From: Rotaria macrura
Lineage: Eukaryota > Rotifera > Eurotatoria > Philodinida > Philodinidae
Length of the DNA: 64,000 nucleotides
Direction: 5' to 3'
NCBI GenBank assembly: GCA_900239685.1
Contig: OENT01000222.1
Location: 94,160-158,159, forward strand
Part shown: positions 27,247 to 38,606 of the stretch, one piece after another
How the letters are laid out: each line of letters opens with the position of its first letter
Position numbering within the stretch: the first letter of the stretch is position 1
Notes under the pieces: generated by a model
The model's input: only the letters and a program-made list of their open reading frames with translations
Told to the model about the DNA's origin: nothing
Database searches by the model: none
Position numbers and translations under genes: made by a program

Positions 27247-27761
27247 ATGAAATATAAACGACACTGGACAGTCGGACTATTGTGTAAGTCATTTCAACCC
27301 ATATAAATCTCTTCGAATATTATCCAAAATTAGTTTTTCATTATTGAAGTTCTATTTTTGTCCATGTTGAACTTTACACAAGCGTTTGATTGTTATTATT
27401 GTTCTAATTGTTTGAATGGTCAACGTGGTGTTCGGATAGTAGCTCGTCCAGAGGATTGGTGCTATGTAAGTTAATTTGTTGCGAAACATTCTCAGTCTTC
27501 TATTTTCTTATGTTTGCTTTTTATGATTAGAAAATAGTATGGCGATCAGCTTTAAGAAATCCACAAATCGTATCACGTGGTGCATCTGCTGATTGCCGAC
27601 AAGCTCGTTACAACGATCCGAGCATGGGCATTCCAGGGTTTTTTTCAGGAACTGCTCGATATTGTTGTCACAGTCATCTCTGTAATTCAGCACCTACACA
27701 TATTCCTTGTTCGTTTTTGTTCATATTCTTATCTTTGTTGATTCTTTGTTTGTTTCGATGA
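27247..27761 (+). CDS. Ly6/uPAR-like small cysteine-rich protein with GPI-anchor-type tail
   Basis: I predict three exons: 27247-27283, 27350-27465 and 27531-27761. Phases close to 127 residues. An N-terminal signal peptide (hydrophobic core GLLFLFLSMLNF, likely cut after TQA near residue 24) is itself split by the first intron. The mature part starts CYYCSNC (27-33), carries further cysteines at 50 and 73, and ends YCCHSHLCNS (95-103), the CCxxxxCN signature of the Ly6/three-finger superfamily. The last 16 residues are hydrophobic (FLFIFLSLLILCLF), as expected of a GPI-attachment signal. So it is probably a lipid-anchored surface protein. Ligand and role are unknown. Because exons are short it is easily missed by simple ORF scans. 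Confidence 0.8.
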
Positions 27762-29082
27762 TTGCTTTTTTTGTAGTGAAAAATAACAATTTAGATGCGG
27801 TTTGCTCAGAAAAATTGTTTGCTGGAAGAAGAACAATTATTTACCAAATTTAAATAAAACTTTTTTTGAACATGTTAAAAGTTTTCGAATGAAGAAGTAA
27901 CAGTACTATCTTCTTTAAATTGATACATTATGTGAAGCAAAGACAAAGTGAAGTGTAGTTTTTCTTAGCCGAGTTCCTTGCACGTCTTTCATCTCAACAC
28001 GAGACATCTGTATTATCAGAGAAAAAGAAGCAATATAGGTATTAGTCGGTGTAGTCAAAGTTTATTTATCGGCTGTCTCTTGAAATTGCAATACTTTTGA
28101 ACGACCAAATCTAGCTCCAGTAGAAGTTCAATATCAGTCAGGTACTTGGACAAACTATGTGTAAACTGAAAAGTTTATTTTTAGAGGAGTGTTCAAATGC
28201 TAAAATGTTTTTGATAGGCAACGAACCAAAGTACTGAATAAACAGGAAAACGTTAAGCTCATTCCACAAGTTTAAATCTAAATTTAATTTATATAATGCG
28301 CTGAACATGCTTAGAATATCAGGAATATTTCTATTTTGCATTGAAGTTTTCACTTTATAGTGTATTGTGAACGTTGTGCGACAACATCCATACTAACTCG
28401 ATCAACCACTGGAAAGAAGAGAAAATAGGGGGAAAGACTGCTCAAGTACCTAAAATTCAGTTCACATCTAAACTCATCTAACATTTTTGTACGTAGATAG
28501 TTTAATATTTATTCACGAACTCATCTGTTTACATGAGATTTTTCATGCAAATCAAGAAACGCTTTGCTTTTCTCTATTCCCTCAAATAAGTTTACATAGA
28601 AATTATTAAGAGAATATTCTTAGTTATGCGTGGATAAGAAATGCATTAATTTTTCTGTTTTCCTTTCTGACAAGGGTTCAAGATAGAACTAATTGAAGTT
28701 GAGACTTCACGGTTGATGTCGACAAATCTGCATGAATCGCGTATCAAGAGATTCATTCAGTATCCTGATTCGTTGTAATGCAATCGATAGTTAAAATATC
28801 ATGATTTGATAACCATTCAACAGCCTATTGTTATCATTAAGTAATTTTAATGAAACAGACAGCACAAAGCTCACAGTTAATATATATTTTGAATATGCCG
28901 TAGCCTTGGTTGCTCTCGCTACCGATTCCACATGATATAAACTCTTTATTGAAAAGATAAATACTATTAATTTTTGTTCGTCTTTTTGAAATGAAGCAAG
29001 TCTCACTTAGTCATTATTTAAGTATTTAAGGCGAATTCAACGTTGATTGAGCGCGAAAATATCTATTGATTTGTTTTGCAAC
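27762..29082. other. intergenic, nothing recognised
   Basis: AT-rich spacer between the Ly6-like gene and CFAP91, both on the plus strand. Small minus-strand frames at 28138-28353 and 28791-29006 have no support. Confidence 0.5.
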
Positions 29083-32000
29083 ATGCTACACACAACGTCC
29101 AACTATTGTCGATTACAAACATCTCATACAAACATCAAAACTTCAACTCGGACGTTTTTGCCATGTCTTAATTCGAACTCCTCAACTTCACCTGTTTTGT
29201 ATGTTTAAATATATTTTCTTGAATATTATTTAAGTCATTTTTTTTACATGTTCACATCAAGTCATTACGACAAGATTAACTATCCTATTAACACTCATAT
29301 CCGATTCGATCACAATGATTCAGACAGACGCTACACAACGAAATACCCTGATGTACCTTATACTTCTTCCATAACTGATAACAAAAAGTCAACTCATTCT
29401 TCTAAAATGAATCTGAGGTGAGTTCTTTATTCTATGCATGGTAATACTTTAATGAACAGTAAAGAGAAAGACGCAAAGCTCTCGTCGTTCTGTTGGTGTA
29501 GCGGTTATCACATCTGCTTAACACGCAGAAGGTCGCAGGTTCGACACCTGCACAGAACACTAATTTTTTTTTAACTTGAAAAAATTTTCAATACATTTAT
29601 CTTCGAACGATTGATAATACCTATGAGTTACAGATGAAAAGCAGGAGAAACAACGATCCATATAACTGTTGAATCATTTTATTTCATAATTAGATATCTT
29701 GAACTGTGGTAAGGAGATTCATCGCATTTTGAAAATTTTCTCCTGTAAAAACATGTTTCTCGACTTGGAGACTGATTTCTAAGATTTGCCTCGTATTTCG
29801 AATGGAATAAGAAGAACGGAAACAGGAAAAAATCTTCTATCATATAATTTTATTTATACAAGAATCCAAAAAGAAGAATAAGCTGTATCGATTTCAGTGT
29901 CTCCAGAAAAACGAATTCCATTTGAAGAACCAATTTAAGTTTGTGGAGACAAAAAACTAAATTTATATTTACTATACTATCGTCATTGAAAATAACAGTT
30001 GATATAGCTGAAGTTTTCAATTGGCCATTGTTTCACTAGAATCATATAAGTATAATTGCTAAAAGTTTCCGGATATACTTCCACACGAAGTCAATTAACT
30101 GAAACCAGTATATGTTAACATCTTCTATTACTGACCGTAAAAGTCGTTTCGATTGACTGTGTACTTCTTTCTTGAAAAAATATAAAATTTAGCAGACTAT
30201 AGCAATGTTTTCAAGTTCTAATACAATGCTCTATTCCATTCATGGATCATATAATTTCCTTTCTGTGATTAAATTACAACAATGTTAAAATTGCATAACT
30301 TATATCAATGTATGGCTATTTAAATGGTTTCGGAGTCGAGTCACTTTTTAAGGCCAAGATTCTATATTAATATGAGTGGCTACGAAATTACTAATAATAT
30401 AAAATATGCTTAGGATTATCTTGAGCATTTCCTGGTAAGCAATTCGAGAAGAATTTTCAACGGTTGCCGTTCTGCTAAAAAAAGAAATTTGACATGAAAA
30501 AACTTTATTTTCGCTTTCAGAATTTATTTAACAAATAGTATTATAGATTGAATGAAAAGCATTTCCCCTGGTTATTTTCTCTTCAACTATTCGAAATTTC
30601 CAAATCGGTTGTTGGTTTTTTAATTTGAAGAATAATAATGCTTTTTAAAATTTGCCTTCGATGATTTTCAGATGTAAAAATAAATCCATGAATCGAGCCG
30701 TATTAAACGGAAGATTGTTTGGATTAGAAGTAAATGATGAAAAACTACATGTTAGGGCACGGTTCTGTTGGTGTAGCGGTTATCACATCTGCTTAACACG
30801 CAGAAGGTCGCAGGTTCGACACCTGCACAGAACACTTTATTTTTTCTTCAACTTGATTTATAGTAAAATAATTTTTAGATCAATGGAAACTATTTTTCGT
30901 GACACTTCTAAAAATTTTAATCCATCGAAACCGATCAGAAACAAACAAACAACTACTTATAGACGTCACATTGGACTACAAACTGATTATCGTGAAGAAT
31001 CAACACAAACAGATCCTTTTTCACCGGCGTATACCGTTTCTTTTGGTGAACATCCTGAAGTATTTTCTCTATCTGACTTTACTTACGGTTCGAGAATTTT
31101 TAACTTTCGACATTTTCATATGACTTGTTAACAGGAAGAGGATTACCAGTGACGTCAGTTGAAATTTCTTTTATTGAACGATTACGAGCTCGTCGTGAAT
31201 GGGAACAAGATCATACAATAGATATGACGCGTACGAAAATAGTTATTGAACGTGAAATACGTCAATGGCAAATGCGTAAACAAGAAATCAAAATGTATGC
31301 ATGTTTTGTTTTTATTCAATAAATTGAATATCGGCAACTCTTAGGTTACAATATGCACATCATAATTTATTTACGAAAAGTCTTCATACTTATGTTAAAA
31401 CAGATGAAGATCTGACGCGAGATATCATTGACTTATTTATATATAGACAAGAAAAACAATTACAATTGAGATATCAACGGTTGAGTATTGCAACATATCG
31501 AGGTAATGAACGAAACACAAAACAAATCATTAAAATTAATATTTACTAATAGATATTCGTCGTATGAAACGTAGATATCGATTACGAGAAGCTCAAATAA
31601 ATACAACAACAAATCACAATCAGCTAGTATCTGCTGGGACGAATCCATGCAGACATTGTTGTTTTACTTGGGTGAAATCACCGTGGCATAAATCACTCGA
31701 TGATATATTAACTACTCGTAAAAATACTCCTTCTAGAATCGCTACATCTTGTTCGCATTCTAACTATTCGTTTGATCGAAGTCTTTATCAATCTCGAATG
31801 AATATATTTGCAATCGAGAAACTATTACCGAAAAATGCTTTAGTCATTGAAATCGATGAACCTGCTCGATTGCTGATGCTTAAAAATAATCATCAAGCGA
31901 AATCCCATCGACGCATTCGAGATTTGGAGAAAGCCTATCAAGTATGAGAATGATTATGTTTCTAGAAGAAATTTATTTCAAATAAGAAAATTTCTAGTTG

Positions 32001-33048
32001 ATTCAACACGAGAAAACTAAACATATATCAATATCAGAAGCAAAACCTTTTCGATTTGTTGAAAAAATAGAAAAAACGAATCATGTTCAACAGTCACAAA
32101 TAATATCAACACAAACAGAAGTTTCTACATTGGAATTTTTCTTTATCTATAGTCTTTCTTTGGTTTCTAGAGACATGATCGTAGTCGTACGTCGATTATT
32201 CAATTACAAAATTATTTGCGTGGCATTACTATTCAATCGAAAGTAATCATGTTTATATTTCGTACATATGACAAATATTTTCTTTTTCGTCTGTGTTTAT
32301 TGATTGCTAATGTCTGTCGAATCCGGCAAGATTTATTGGATGAATTAAGAAGCGAATTAAAATCATCAATAGATCAAACTGATATCAATACTAGAAATTC
32401 ATTGGAATCATTACGTACTCAGATATATGACTATCTTGAAGGTGTGACAATAGCTGACATGTTCGACTTTCTATCAAAAGAACTTTGTCGTCTTCAATGT
32501 GAGCAAATCATACATCTGTTTATATTGCTTGCTGACCGTTCTCGACATCAACGTGAAGTCACTGAAACTGCTGCGCGTACAAAATCTCTTGAACGACATA
32601 AACTTGAAAATCGTGCACTTCACGAAGTACATATTGTTTATCGTAAAAAAGCGATGTATATATATATACATATCTATATTAATTCATATTGAAAATTTAA
32701 GATATTTTCATTGGAATCAAATTCTGATATCGAATCGTATTTGGAAGATCTTATTCTTGAATCCATATCAAATACTGCTGATGAACAAGCTAAATTTGAA
32801 ATAAAACAAATCACCGAAACAATAGTCCATATGACCGAGGAAATAAATGGTGTCATGTATGAATTTTCATTGATCAAACGATGATTTTGTTTTTCTATCG
32901 ATTTAGATTTAGATCAAAGCCGTCTGACATTGAGATGAGTGTTTCTCAGCTTGTTCATGAATTTTTACTTCCAACAGTTCACCGAATCTTCACTCAAAGA
33001 AAACATGAGTGCCCTCACCTGCCAACCAAATTATCGACAATCACATAA
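29083..33048 (+). CDS. CFAP91: cilia- and flagella-associated protein 91 (MAATS1)
   Basis: CFAP91 organises the base of radial spokes in motile cilia (calmodulin- and spoke-associated complex). Ten exons are predicted: 29083-29198, 29262-29417, 30879-31087, 31135-31294, 31345-31502, 31553-31941, 31998-32120, 32171-32635, 32702-32856 and 32913-33048. Phases close to 688 residues (human 767). Diagnostic blocks are HIGLQTDYREESTQTDPF (121-138), GRGLPVTSVEISFIERLRAR, LQNYLRGITIQ, ADMFDFLSKEL (about 532-542), ESYLEDLILESISNTADEQA and SVSQLVHEFLLPTV near the C terminus. Exons 1-2 are less conserved and rest mainly on phase; the 1.46 kb second intron contains two tRNA genes. Exon 3 ends at a weak GTTCGA donor. 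Exon 8 includes a hydrophobic 25-codon stretch not seen in the family. AATAAA overlaps the stop codon end at 33048-33053. Confidence 0.88.
29487..29559 (+). tRNA. tRNA-Val (anticodon AAC), copy 1
   Basis: 73 nt cloverleaf. The acceptor stem GTTCTGT pairs with ACAGAAC, with discriminator A. The D-arm contains the A-box TGGTGTAGCGG, the anticodon stem-loop is CTGCTTAACACGCAG with AAC, and the T-arm B-box is GGTTCGACACC. A run of Ts follows within 5 nt and should end Pol III transcription. It sits in the sense orientation inside intron 2 of CFAP91. Confidence 0.97.
30762..30834 (+). tRNA. tRNA-Val (anticodon AAC), copy 2
   Basis: Identical in all 73 nt to the copy at 29487. The downstream flank is also similar (CAC, T-rich run, then AACTTGA), which suggests duplication of a short segment including the terminator. 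Also within CFAP91 intron 2, ending 44 bp before exon 3. Confidence 0.97.
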
Positions 33049-33362
33049 ATAAAATAAAATAACTGTCACAAAAAAAAGTAGTAATAATAAATGTTAGTGT
33101 CAAACACGAAATGAGATAAGGATTTATTTCTATAAATAAGACATCAACATTAATATATCAAGCACTATTTCATTTTTTCTAACGACGCACTATGACATAA
33201 TTCTTTTTTTGTTTTATTGTAAGACCTTAGCTAGTGTTTCTAATGCTCTACATGTTTTCATTCAATAGATCAAAAACGTAAAAGATGCAATACCGGGACT
33301 TGAGAGAAGAACGAAGAATAATATTTTTAAAAAAATCTCTTTTCATATGTTAATCAAAAGAA
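33049..33362. other. convergent 3' region of CFAP91 and peroxiredoxin
   Basis: 314 bp between two convergent stop codons. It contains several AATAAA/AATAAT-like motifs, as expected for 3' ends from both sides. Confidence 0.6.
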
Positions 33363-34183
33363 TTAGTTTGTGTGTTCAAAATATTCCTTCGATTTTGACA
33401 CATCAGGATTAATAGTTTTCTTTCCTGGTTTCCAATTTGCCGGGCATACTAAATGAAAATCATAAGATAAAATCTTAAGCAGATTAGATAATACTATAGC
33501 ACATACCTTCGCCATGCTTATCCGTAAATTGAAAAGCTTGAACTAAGCGAAGTGTTTCATCAACTGAGCGACCAACTGGTAAATCATTAATCGTTATTTG
33601 ACGAAGAGTTCCATGTGTATCAATAATAAATAAACCACGAAATGCAATACCATCATCATCTTTTAAAACGCCGTATTTAGCTAAATAGAACAAATCTTGT
33701 GAAATATTATACAAATATACATGTCAAAACTAACTTGAAATATCCATATTCTTGTCGGCCAATAATGGAATATTCATTTTTCCTAGACCACCTTGTTTTC
33801 GATTTGTATTGACCCTAGAAAAGTTATTATTTCAACATAGAACATTAAGAAATAATCAAATAATGGACTTCTTCCTACCAAGCAAGATGACTAAAATGAG
33901 AATCAGTTGAACAGGCTAAAACTTCACAATTAATTTGACGAAATTCTTCTGCTCTATCGCTGAATGCAATAATTTCTAAATGATAAATATATTCTATTCT
34001 ATTATTTTTAACGATATTGATCTATACTGTACCGGTTGGACAAACAAATGTAAAGTCAAGTGGATAGAAAAAAAGTACCACATATTTTCCTTTGTAATCT
34101 TGAAGTGAAACTTCTTTAAAACTTCCATCAATAACAGCCGTAGCCTTGAAATCGGGTGCTGGTTTACCAATTTTTGCTGACAT
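33363..34183 (-). CDS. PRDX2: typical 2-Cys peroxiredoxin (PRDX1/2 type)
   Basis: It reduces hydrogen peroxide and organic peroxides with thioredoxin as electron donor, in the cytosol. Five exons are predicted: 34183-34033, 33975-33879, 33814-33735, 33680-33507 and 33448-33363. They give 195 residues (human PRDX2: 198). The peroxidatic Cys48 is in [12 protein letters not shown] and the resolving Cys169 in HGEVCPANW. GGLG and the C-terminal YF (SKEYFEHTN) are both present, the pair associated with sensitivity to over-oxidation. No signal or transit peptide is visible at the N terminus ([12 protein letters not shown]). The assignment to PRDX1/2 rather than PRDX3/4 rests on that and on overall similarity. 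Confidence 0.95.
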
Positions 34184-34971
34184 TGTCTCGTTTGATCGTA
34201 GCTTATGAAGATTCTAGAATAGACAAGAAAAACTAATGAACTGGTATTGAACCTTTAGGTGACGTTTTTCTTTGTCATCAAACGCACATGAATGAATCTA
34301 CTTTTACATGGGAAATCCTTTCTCAAGACGATTGCACTTTAGAGACATATTTCGTTGAATATTAATTTTCCTCTTGCCTACTTATTCAAGTTATCATCAC
34401 TGGTGATGAATGATGAAAAACATGTTCTAGAGAGAAGAGAAACTAATATTCCATATATAAAAGTATAACTGGGGCAAAGTACGTTAAAATAATATCTATG
34501 TCTACACTATTCAAAAGAAAATCGTGAATGTTCTACGCCACCTACTCGTCTTTTATACCATATACAAACGGCTCGAAAGAGAAAAATGTGTAATATCACT
34601 TCTTTTGTAGTAACGCAAAGCGAAACAGGAAAGAAAGAAAAAACAAAAATGACGAGGAGGTAGACCGTCATAGAAAAGCGACACTTCATTATTATCAGTA
34701 CATGAGCAAACACTGATAATTACGAAATGTGTTTTTCTTCTCTGAATATTGATAAATAAAAAAATGTCTCGTTAGTATATTCGAGTGCATTCGAATTTGG
34801 AAATATTTAGATGTCGCGTTTAAAGAGCATGATATCTTATTCAACAGGACTTAAATTGGATTGGCCGACTAAAGAAACTAACCAATTGTGTTTTCGTCTT
34901 CTTTTTTTCTTTCTTGGATACATCATTTCATCAATTTATTTCTAATACTACTAGACATACGTAGATCCTAA
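34184..34971. other. divergent promoter region, peroxiredoxin / PFDN4
   Basis: 788 bp between two divergent starts. Just before PFDN4 there is a T/C-rich stretch and ACTACTAG, a possible splice acceptor 20-25 bp upstream of the ATG (a 5' UTR intron or a trans-splice site). No other element recognised. Confidence 0.4.
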
Positions 34972-35370
34972 ATGTCGACGACAAAAGACGTTGAAGTTCA
35001 TGTTGAATATGCTGATCAACAAAATATAAATAAATTCGCACGTAACAATGCTAAATTAACTGAACTGAAAGAAGAAATAGAAGCAAAACGAAAGGAATTA
35101 GCGTCATTATCCGATGCAAGAGAAGCACTAGATGAATTATCGATTTTGTCTGATGTTCCAACAGCTCCATTACTTGTTGGTGAAACATTTCTTATCGAGC
35201 CAACTGAAGACATTTTAACATCGTTGGATGTACGTAAAAGTAAGATTGAAAAAGAAATCGATGATGTACAACAACGCATACAAACAATTCAAAATGTTTT
35301 AAGTGACTTGAAGGTCAAATTATACGGAAAATTTGGTAAAAGTATTAATTTAGAAAATGATGAAGAATGA
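34972..35370 (+). CDS. PFDN4: prefoldin subunit 4
   Basis: Beta-type subunit of the hexameric prefoldin co-chaperone, which delivers unfolded actin and tubulin to the CCT chaperonin. It is a single exon of 132 residues (human 134). The family signature is strong: VEYADQQNINKFARN near the N terminus, LKEEIEAKRKEL in the first helix, a short beta-hairpin region (LLVGETFLIEPTED), and the second helix ending LSDLKVKLYGKFGKSINLE. A coiled coil is expected at both ends, as in all prefoldins. The start is the first ATG after a stop-rich upstream region. No oddities apart from the absence of introns. Confidence 0.96.
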   Translation: MSTTKDVEVHVEYADQQNINKFARNNAKLTELKEEIEAKRKELASLSDAREALDELSILSDVPTAPLLVGETFLIEPTEDILTSLDVRKSKIEKEIDDVQQRIQTIQNVLSDLKVKLYGKFGKSINLENDEE

Positions 35371-36391
35371 ATAAAAGAAAAGAGCTTAACATAAAAAGAA
35401 CACAATTAGTAACTTTTTTCACATGTTAAACGGTTGTTAACGAATAAATGTTTTTTTTATCGAACAAGAAATAAAAATTTTTCTTTTTCATTCTCATAAA
35501 GAAAGAAAAAACTTCTGCATTTCATCTCAAGTCTAAACCATGATACTAGTTCCTAAATGTAATGACAAGCATGCTTTAACATAAATTAAGTAGATGTGTT
35601 GATAATATAGTTGAATAATATTTCTTCGTAACTAGGAAAAGAAAAATCTACATACTTTCTCCAAGGGTTAGCATCTATTTATGTCTACATTGAAGGCATG
35701 GCTTACCGATGTCAAACGAGCGTGTAAATTTCCTAAGCTCTTAAAACCTGCGTGTGCACTAGTCTGCCACACAAGAAAAAAGAATGTTATTAATAATATA
35801 CATTATTTTTCAAAGCAATACTTTCCATGTTTAATGATTAACTCTAAATGTAATGGTTACTTTCAACTGATAATCCACATCAAGGATATGCTATATTTAG
35901 ACCTATGATGTATTAAAAGTACTAGACCATGACTCTGTGAACTAAATATCAAAGAATTCCGAAGTCCACATTTTAGTATGGAGACATTTGCAAGAGAATA
36001 ATAGCACCAACCATTTTTCATTACATTGCTGAGCAAACAAAAAGAAAACAACCAAGATTGATTCACTCAACTTGACAATACTTCGCTAAATATAGATGGC
36101 GCAATAGCAACTTGTTTTCGATGTGAATATATATAAGCGATTTTTTATTTTCGACTGAATAACAAATTAGAAGTTGATTTTCTTCAGTAGCAATATAACC
36201 TATTTCTTGTAAGTTAATCTTTCGAGACACGTGTGGGATCTTATGTAATCATCTGAATTTCTATTTTTCAACCGGCATAGATCTACTATTCATATTTTTT
36301 CGATGGTTCTTAAAAAACAACTGATAGTTCGAATAAAAAAAACACTTCTGAGCTATTACTTTTGTAGATTATTTTATTTTTTACTATTGTA
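35371..36391. other. intergenic, nothing recognised
   Basis: Between PFDN4 and the DUF885 gene, both on the plus strand. Open frames at 35681-35908 (plus) and 35863-36066 (minus) overlap each other and show no family features. Confidence 0.5.
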
Positions 36392-37939
36392 ATGGATAAA
36401 TACATAATAAATCTATTCAACTTGGAACCAAATGTTGATAATATAACACCACTGGATTCATTTAAAATCTTTCGCAACTTCGATGGATTCATTAAAGCAT
36501 TAAAAGATTATGCTTCACAGCATCAACTTACTGCAGTCGAACAATACTATTTTGATATAGAAACTGATTCTCGTCGTAAATTCTTCTATGAAATAAGTCA
36601 AACACATTTCGAGAATTATTTCCTTCAGATATATTTCATTCTATCAAATCCCGTATTGATAACAAAACCATCGTTTACTAATCTCTATCATGAGAAGCAT
36701 TTATTGCCTGAAATTACTGATCATATTATTGATTTATACAAAAACATGGATCCCGAATCATCACGATTTTTTAATAAAACCTTATTAGATAAATTTATAT
36801 CTAACCTTGATTTCACGCCATTACCTGACGATATCACTGGACCAGAGTATAAAACATATTTCAATTTATTCACGAAAGAAACAAATCGACTTAAATTGTA
36901 TTTAATTGAATTAGTTAAAGATCCCAAATGGTCAGAACATTCCGAAAAAGGTTTATCAGAATACGATCCTAAATTCTATGCATTTGCATTTCAATATCAT
37001 ACTGGTCTAAAATTAAATGCATCGCATGATTTCATGCAACTCAAAAGATGGGCACAAAAACATTTAGATCAACTCATGGAAGAAGTTGATCGAACATGTG
37101 ATCGTTTATTAACGAACGAAAGTGATAAACAAAAACCTACATACGAGAAAATGATCCTAGTTGGTCATGATCGAAGTCAACATTGGTCATCGAAACAAGA
37201 AATGATCGATGTACATCTATCATGCATTGAAAAGTATCGGAAGATTTTTATTGAACAATATCAATTCAAAGAATATCAATCACCAGGCCTGATTGTTCTT
37301 GACAATCCTGATTTAGCTGGTGGCTACTATTATAAAGCAAAATTTTACTTGAATGTTTGTAATTGGATTGATGGTAATTTTAAATATGAGGTAGAAAATT
37401 TAACATTACATGAAACGATACCTGGTCATCACTTGCAACTTGATATATCATGTCATTCGCCCAACAATAATTATTTTACTTCGCTTGATCAATCACCATG
37501 TAACGGCTTTGTTGAAGGATGGGCTTTGTTTGCTGAACATTTAGGTGATGCTATGCTCAATGATCCTTGGGTATATTTTGGTTATTTACAATCGAACATT
37601 TTACGAACATTTCGAATAATTGCAGAAATTCTTTTACATATTGAAGGACAAACTCCTAAACAAGTGATTGAATTAGCAAAAAGATATTTAACTACGAACG
37701 AAACGAATATTTCATCGGAAATCTATCGCTATAGAGTTTTTCCAGGTCAAGCATGTTCATATAAAATTGGCTTAGAAATATTCAAACGTGTTATTAAACA
37801 AAAGTTTAATGTTGTCGACATGAAAGACTTTATGCGAGCTGATATGCAAGAGTGGTATAAAGAAGTTTTATGGCGCACTGAACGTCCACTTGATGTGTTT
37901 CTACATGAGTGTGAAGTTACATGGACTTTCGATGAATAA
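36392..37939 (+). CDS. DUF885 family protein (putative zinc metalloprotease fold)
   Basis: Intronless, 515 residues. The family hallmark is LHETIPGHHLQ (about 339-349), an HExxxGHH-like motif, followed about 30 residues later by CNGFVEGWALFAEHLG (370-385), which supplies another conserved Glu. FGYLQSN, then a YRVFPGQACSYKIG block near 448-461, is also typical. DUF885 proteins are widespread in bacteria and are thought to be metallopeptidase-related, but substrates are unknown. No signal peptide or membrane segment is visible, so it is probably cytosolic. The first ATG of the frame was used and fits the family length. The lack of introns and the bacterial abundance of the family make a horizontally acquired origin plausible; the codon use and AT content look like the host's. 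Confidence 0.85.
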   Translation: MDKYIINLFNLEPNVDNITPLDSFKIFRNFDGFIKALKDYASQHQLTAVEQYYFDIETDSRRKFFYEISQTHFENYFLQIYFILSNPVLITKPSFTNLYHEKHLLPEITDHIIDLYKNMDPESSRFFNKTLLDKFISNLDFTPLPDDITGPEYKTYFNLFTKETNRLKLYLIELVKDPKWSEHSEKGLSEYDPKFYAFAFQYHTGLKLNASHDFMQLKRWAQKHLDQLMEEVDRTCDRLLTNESDKQKPTYEKMILVGHDRSQHWSSKQEMIDVHLSCIEKYRKIFIEQYQFKEYQSPGLIVLDNPDLAGGYYYKAKFYLNVCNWIDGNFKYEVENLTLHETIPGHHLQLDISCHSPNNNYFTSLDQSPCNGFVEGWALFAEHLGDAMLNDPWVYFGYLQSNILRTFRIIAEILLHIEGQTPKQVIELAKRYLTTNETNISSEIYRYRVFPGQACSYKIGLEIFKRVIKQKFNVVDMKDFMRADMQEWYKEVLWRTERPLDVFLHECEVTWTFDE

Positions 37940-38606
37940 TTTTTAATTCTTTCATATTTCTTCCCTCAGAATATTACTACTGTGAAATCTTTGTGCCGAA
38001 AATTTTTCCTCTTCTACATTAAGCAGTCCATCATCGCAGGATGATTTTCTTCTTATTAAATATCATCTTTTACAAATTTAATATCATACTATTATCCACT
38101 CACCGATTCTTATACGAATAAATCTGCAATTATGCAAAGATTGAATGAAATTACAATTAAACCCGTTGTTTACAAAAAAGAAATACAAAATCGCCTTATG
38201 CACGACAAAGCTCAAGGAGAAATTCATTAAAATGATATTCTATTTTGATCTCATATTAATGAAAATACTTAGTCTGTAGAATAACTTCATAATTTCTTCT
38301 CGTCTTACAGAAACTGTTCGGATCATTGAAAGTCCTAATTATCATCGGCTCTCACTCATCCTTTGAACTTCTTTCATTTAGCGATATTAATTAAAACCGA
38401 ATAATTGATTGAAGTTTACCTTAACAGATCCGACATCCAATTGGAATCAAATTGAAATTTTATACATCTCCTTTATTTCGTCGATGACGAAATAAAATTT
38501 GACTCGATAGTCTTCAAAGAATGAAAATTCTTACACCATGATTCAATTCTTATTGTTTTTTATTACAATAGAAAACACACAGAGAAAAACAGAAAGAAAA
38601 AACAAG
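37940..38606. other. convergent 3' region, DUF885 / homeobox
   Basis: 667 bp between two convergent stops; no exon or repeat recognised. Confidence 0.5.

Noticed and set aside
32474-32877. Minus-strand frames opposite CFAP91
   Set aside because: Antisense shadows of CFAP91 exons 8-9.
36721-36927. Minus-strand frame inside the DUF885 gene
   Set aside because: Antisense shadow of a well-supported 515-codon frame.
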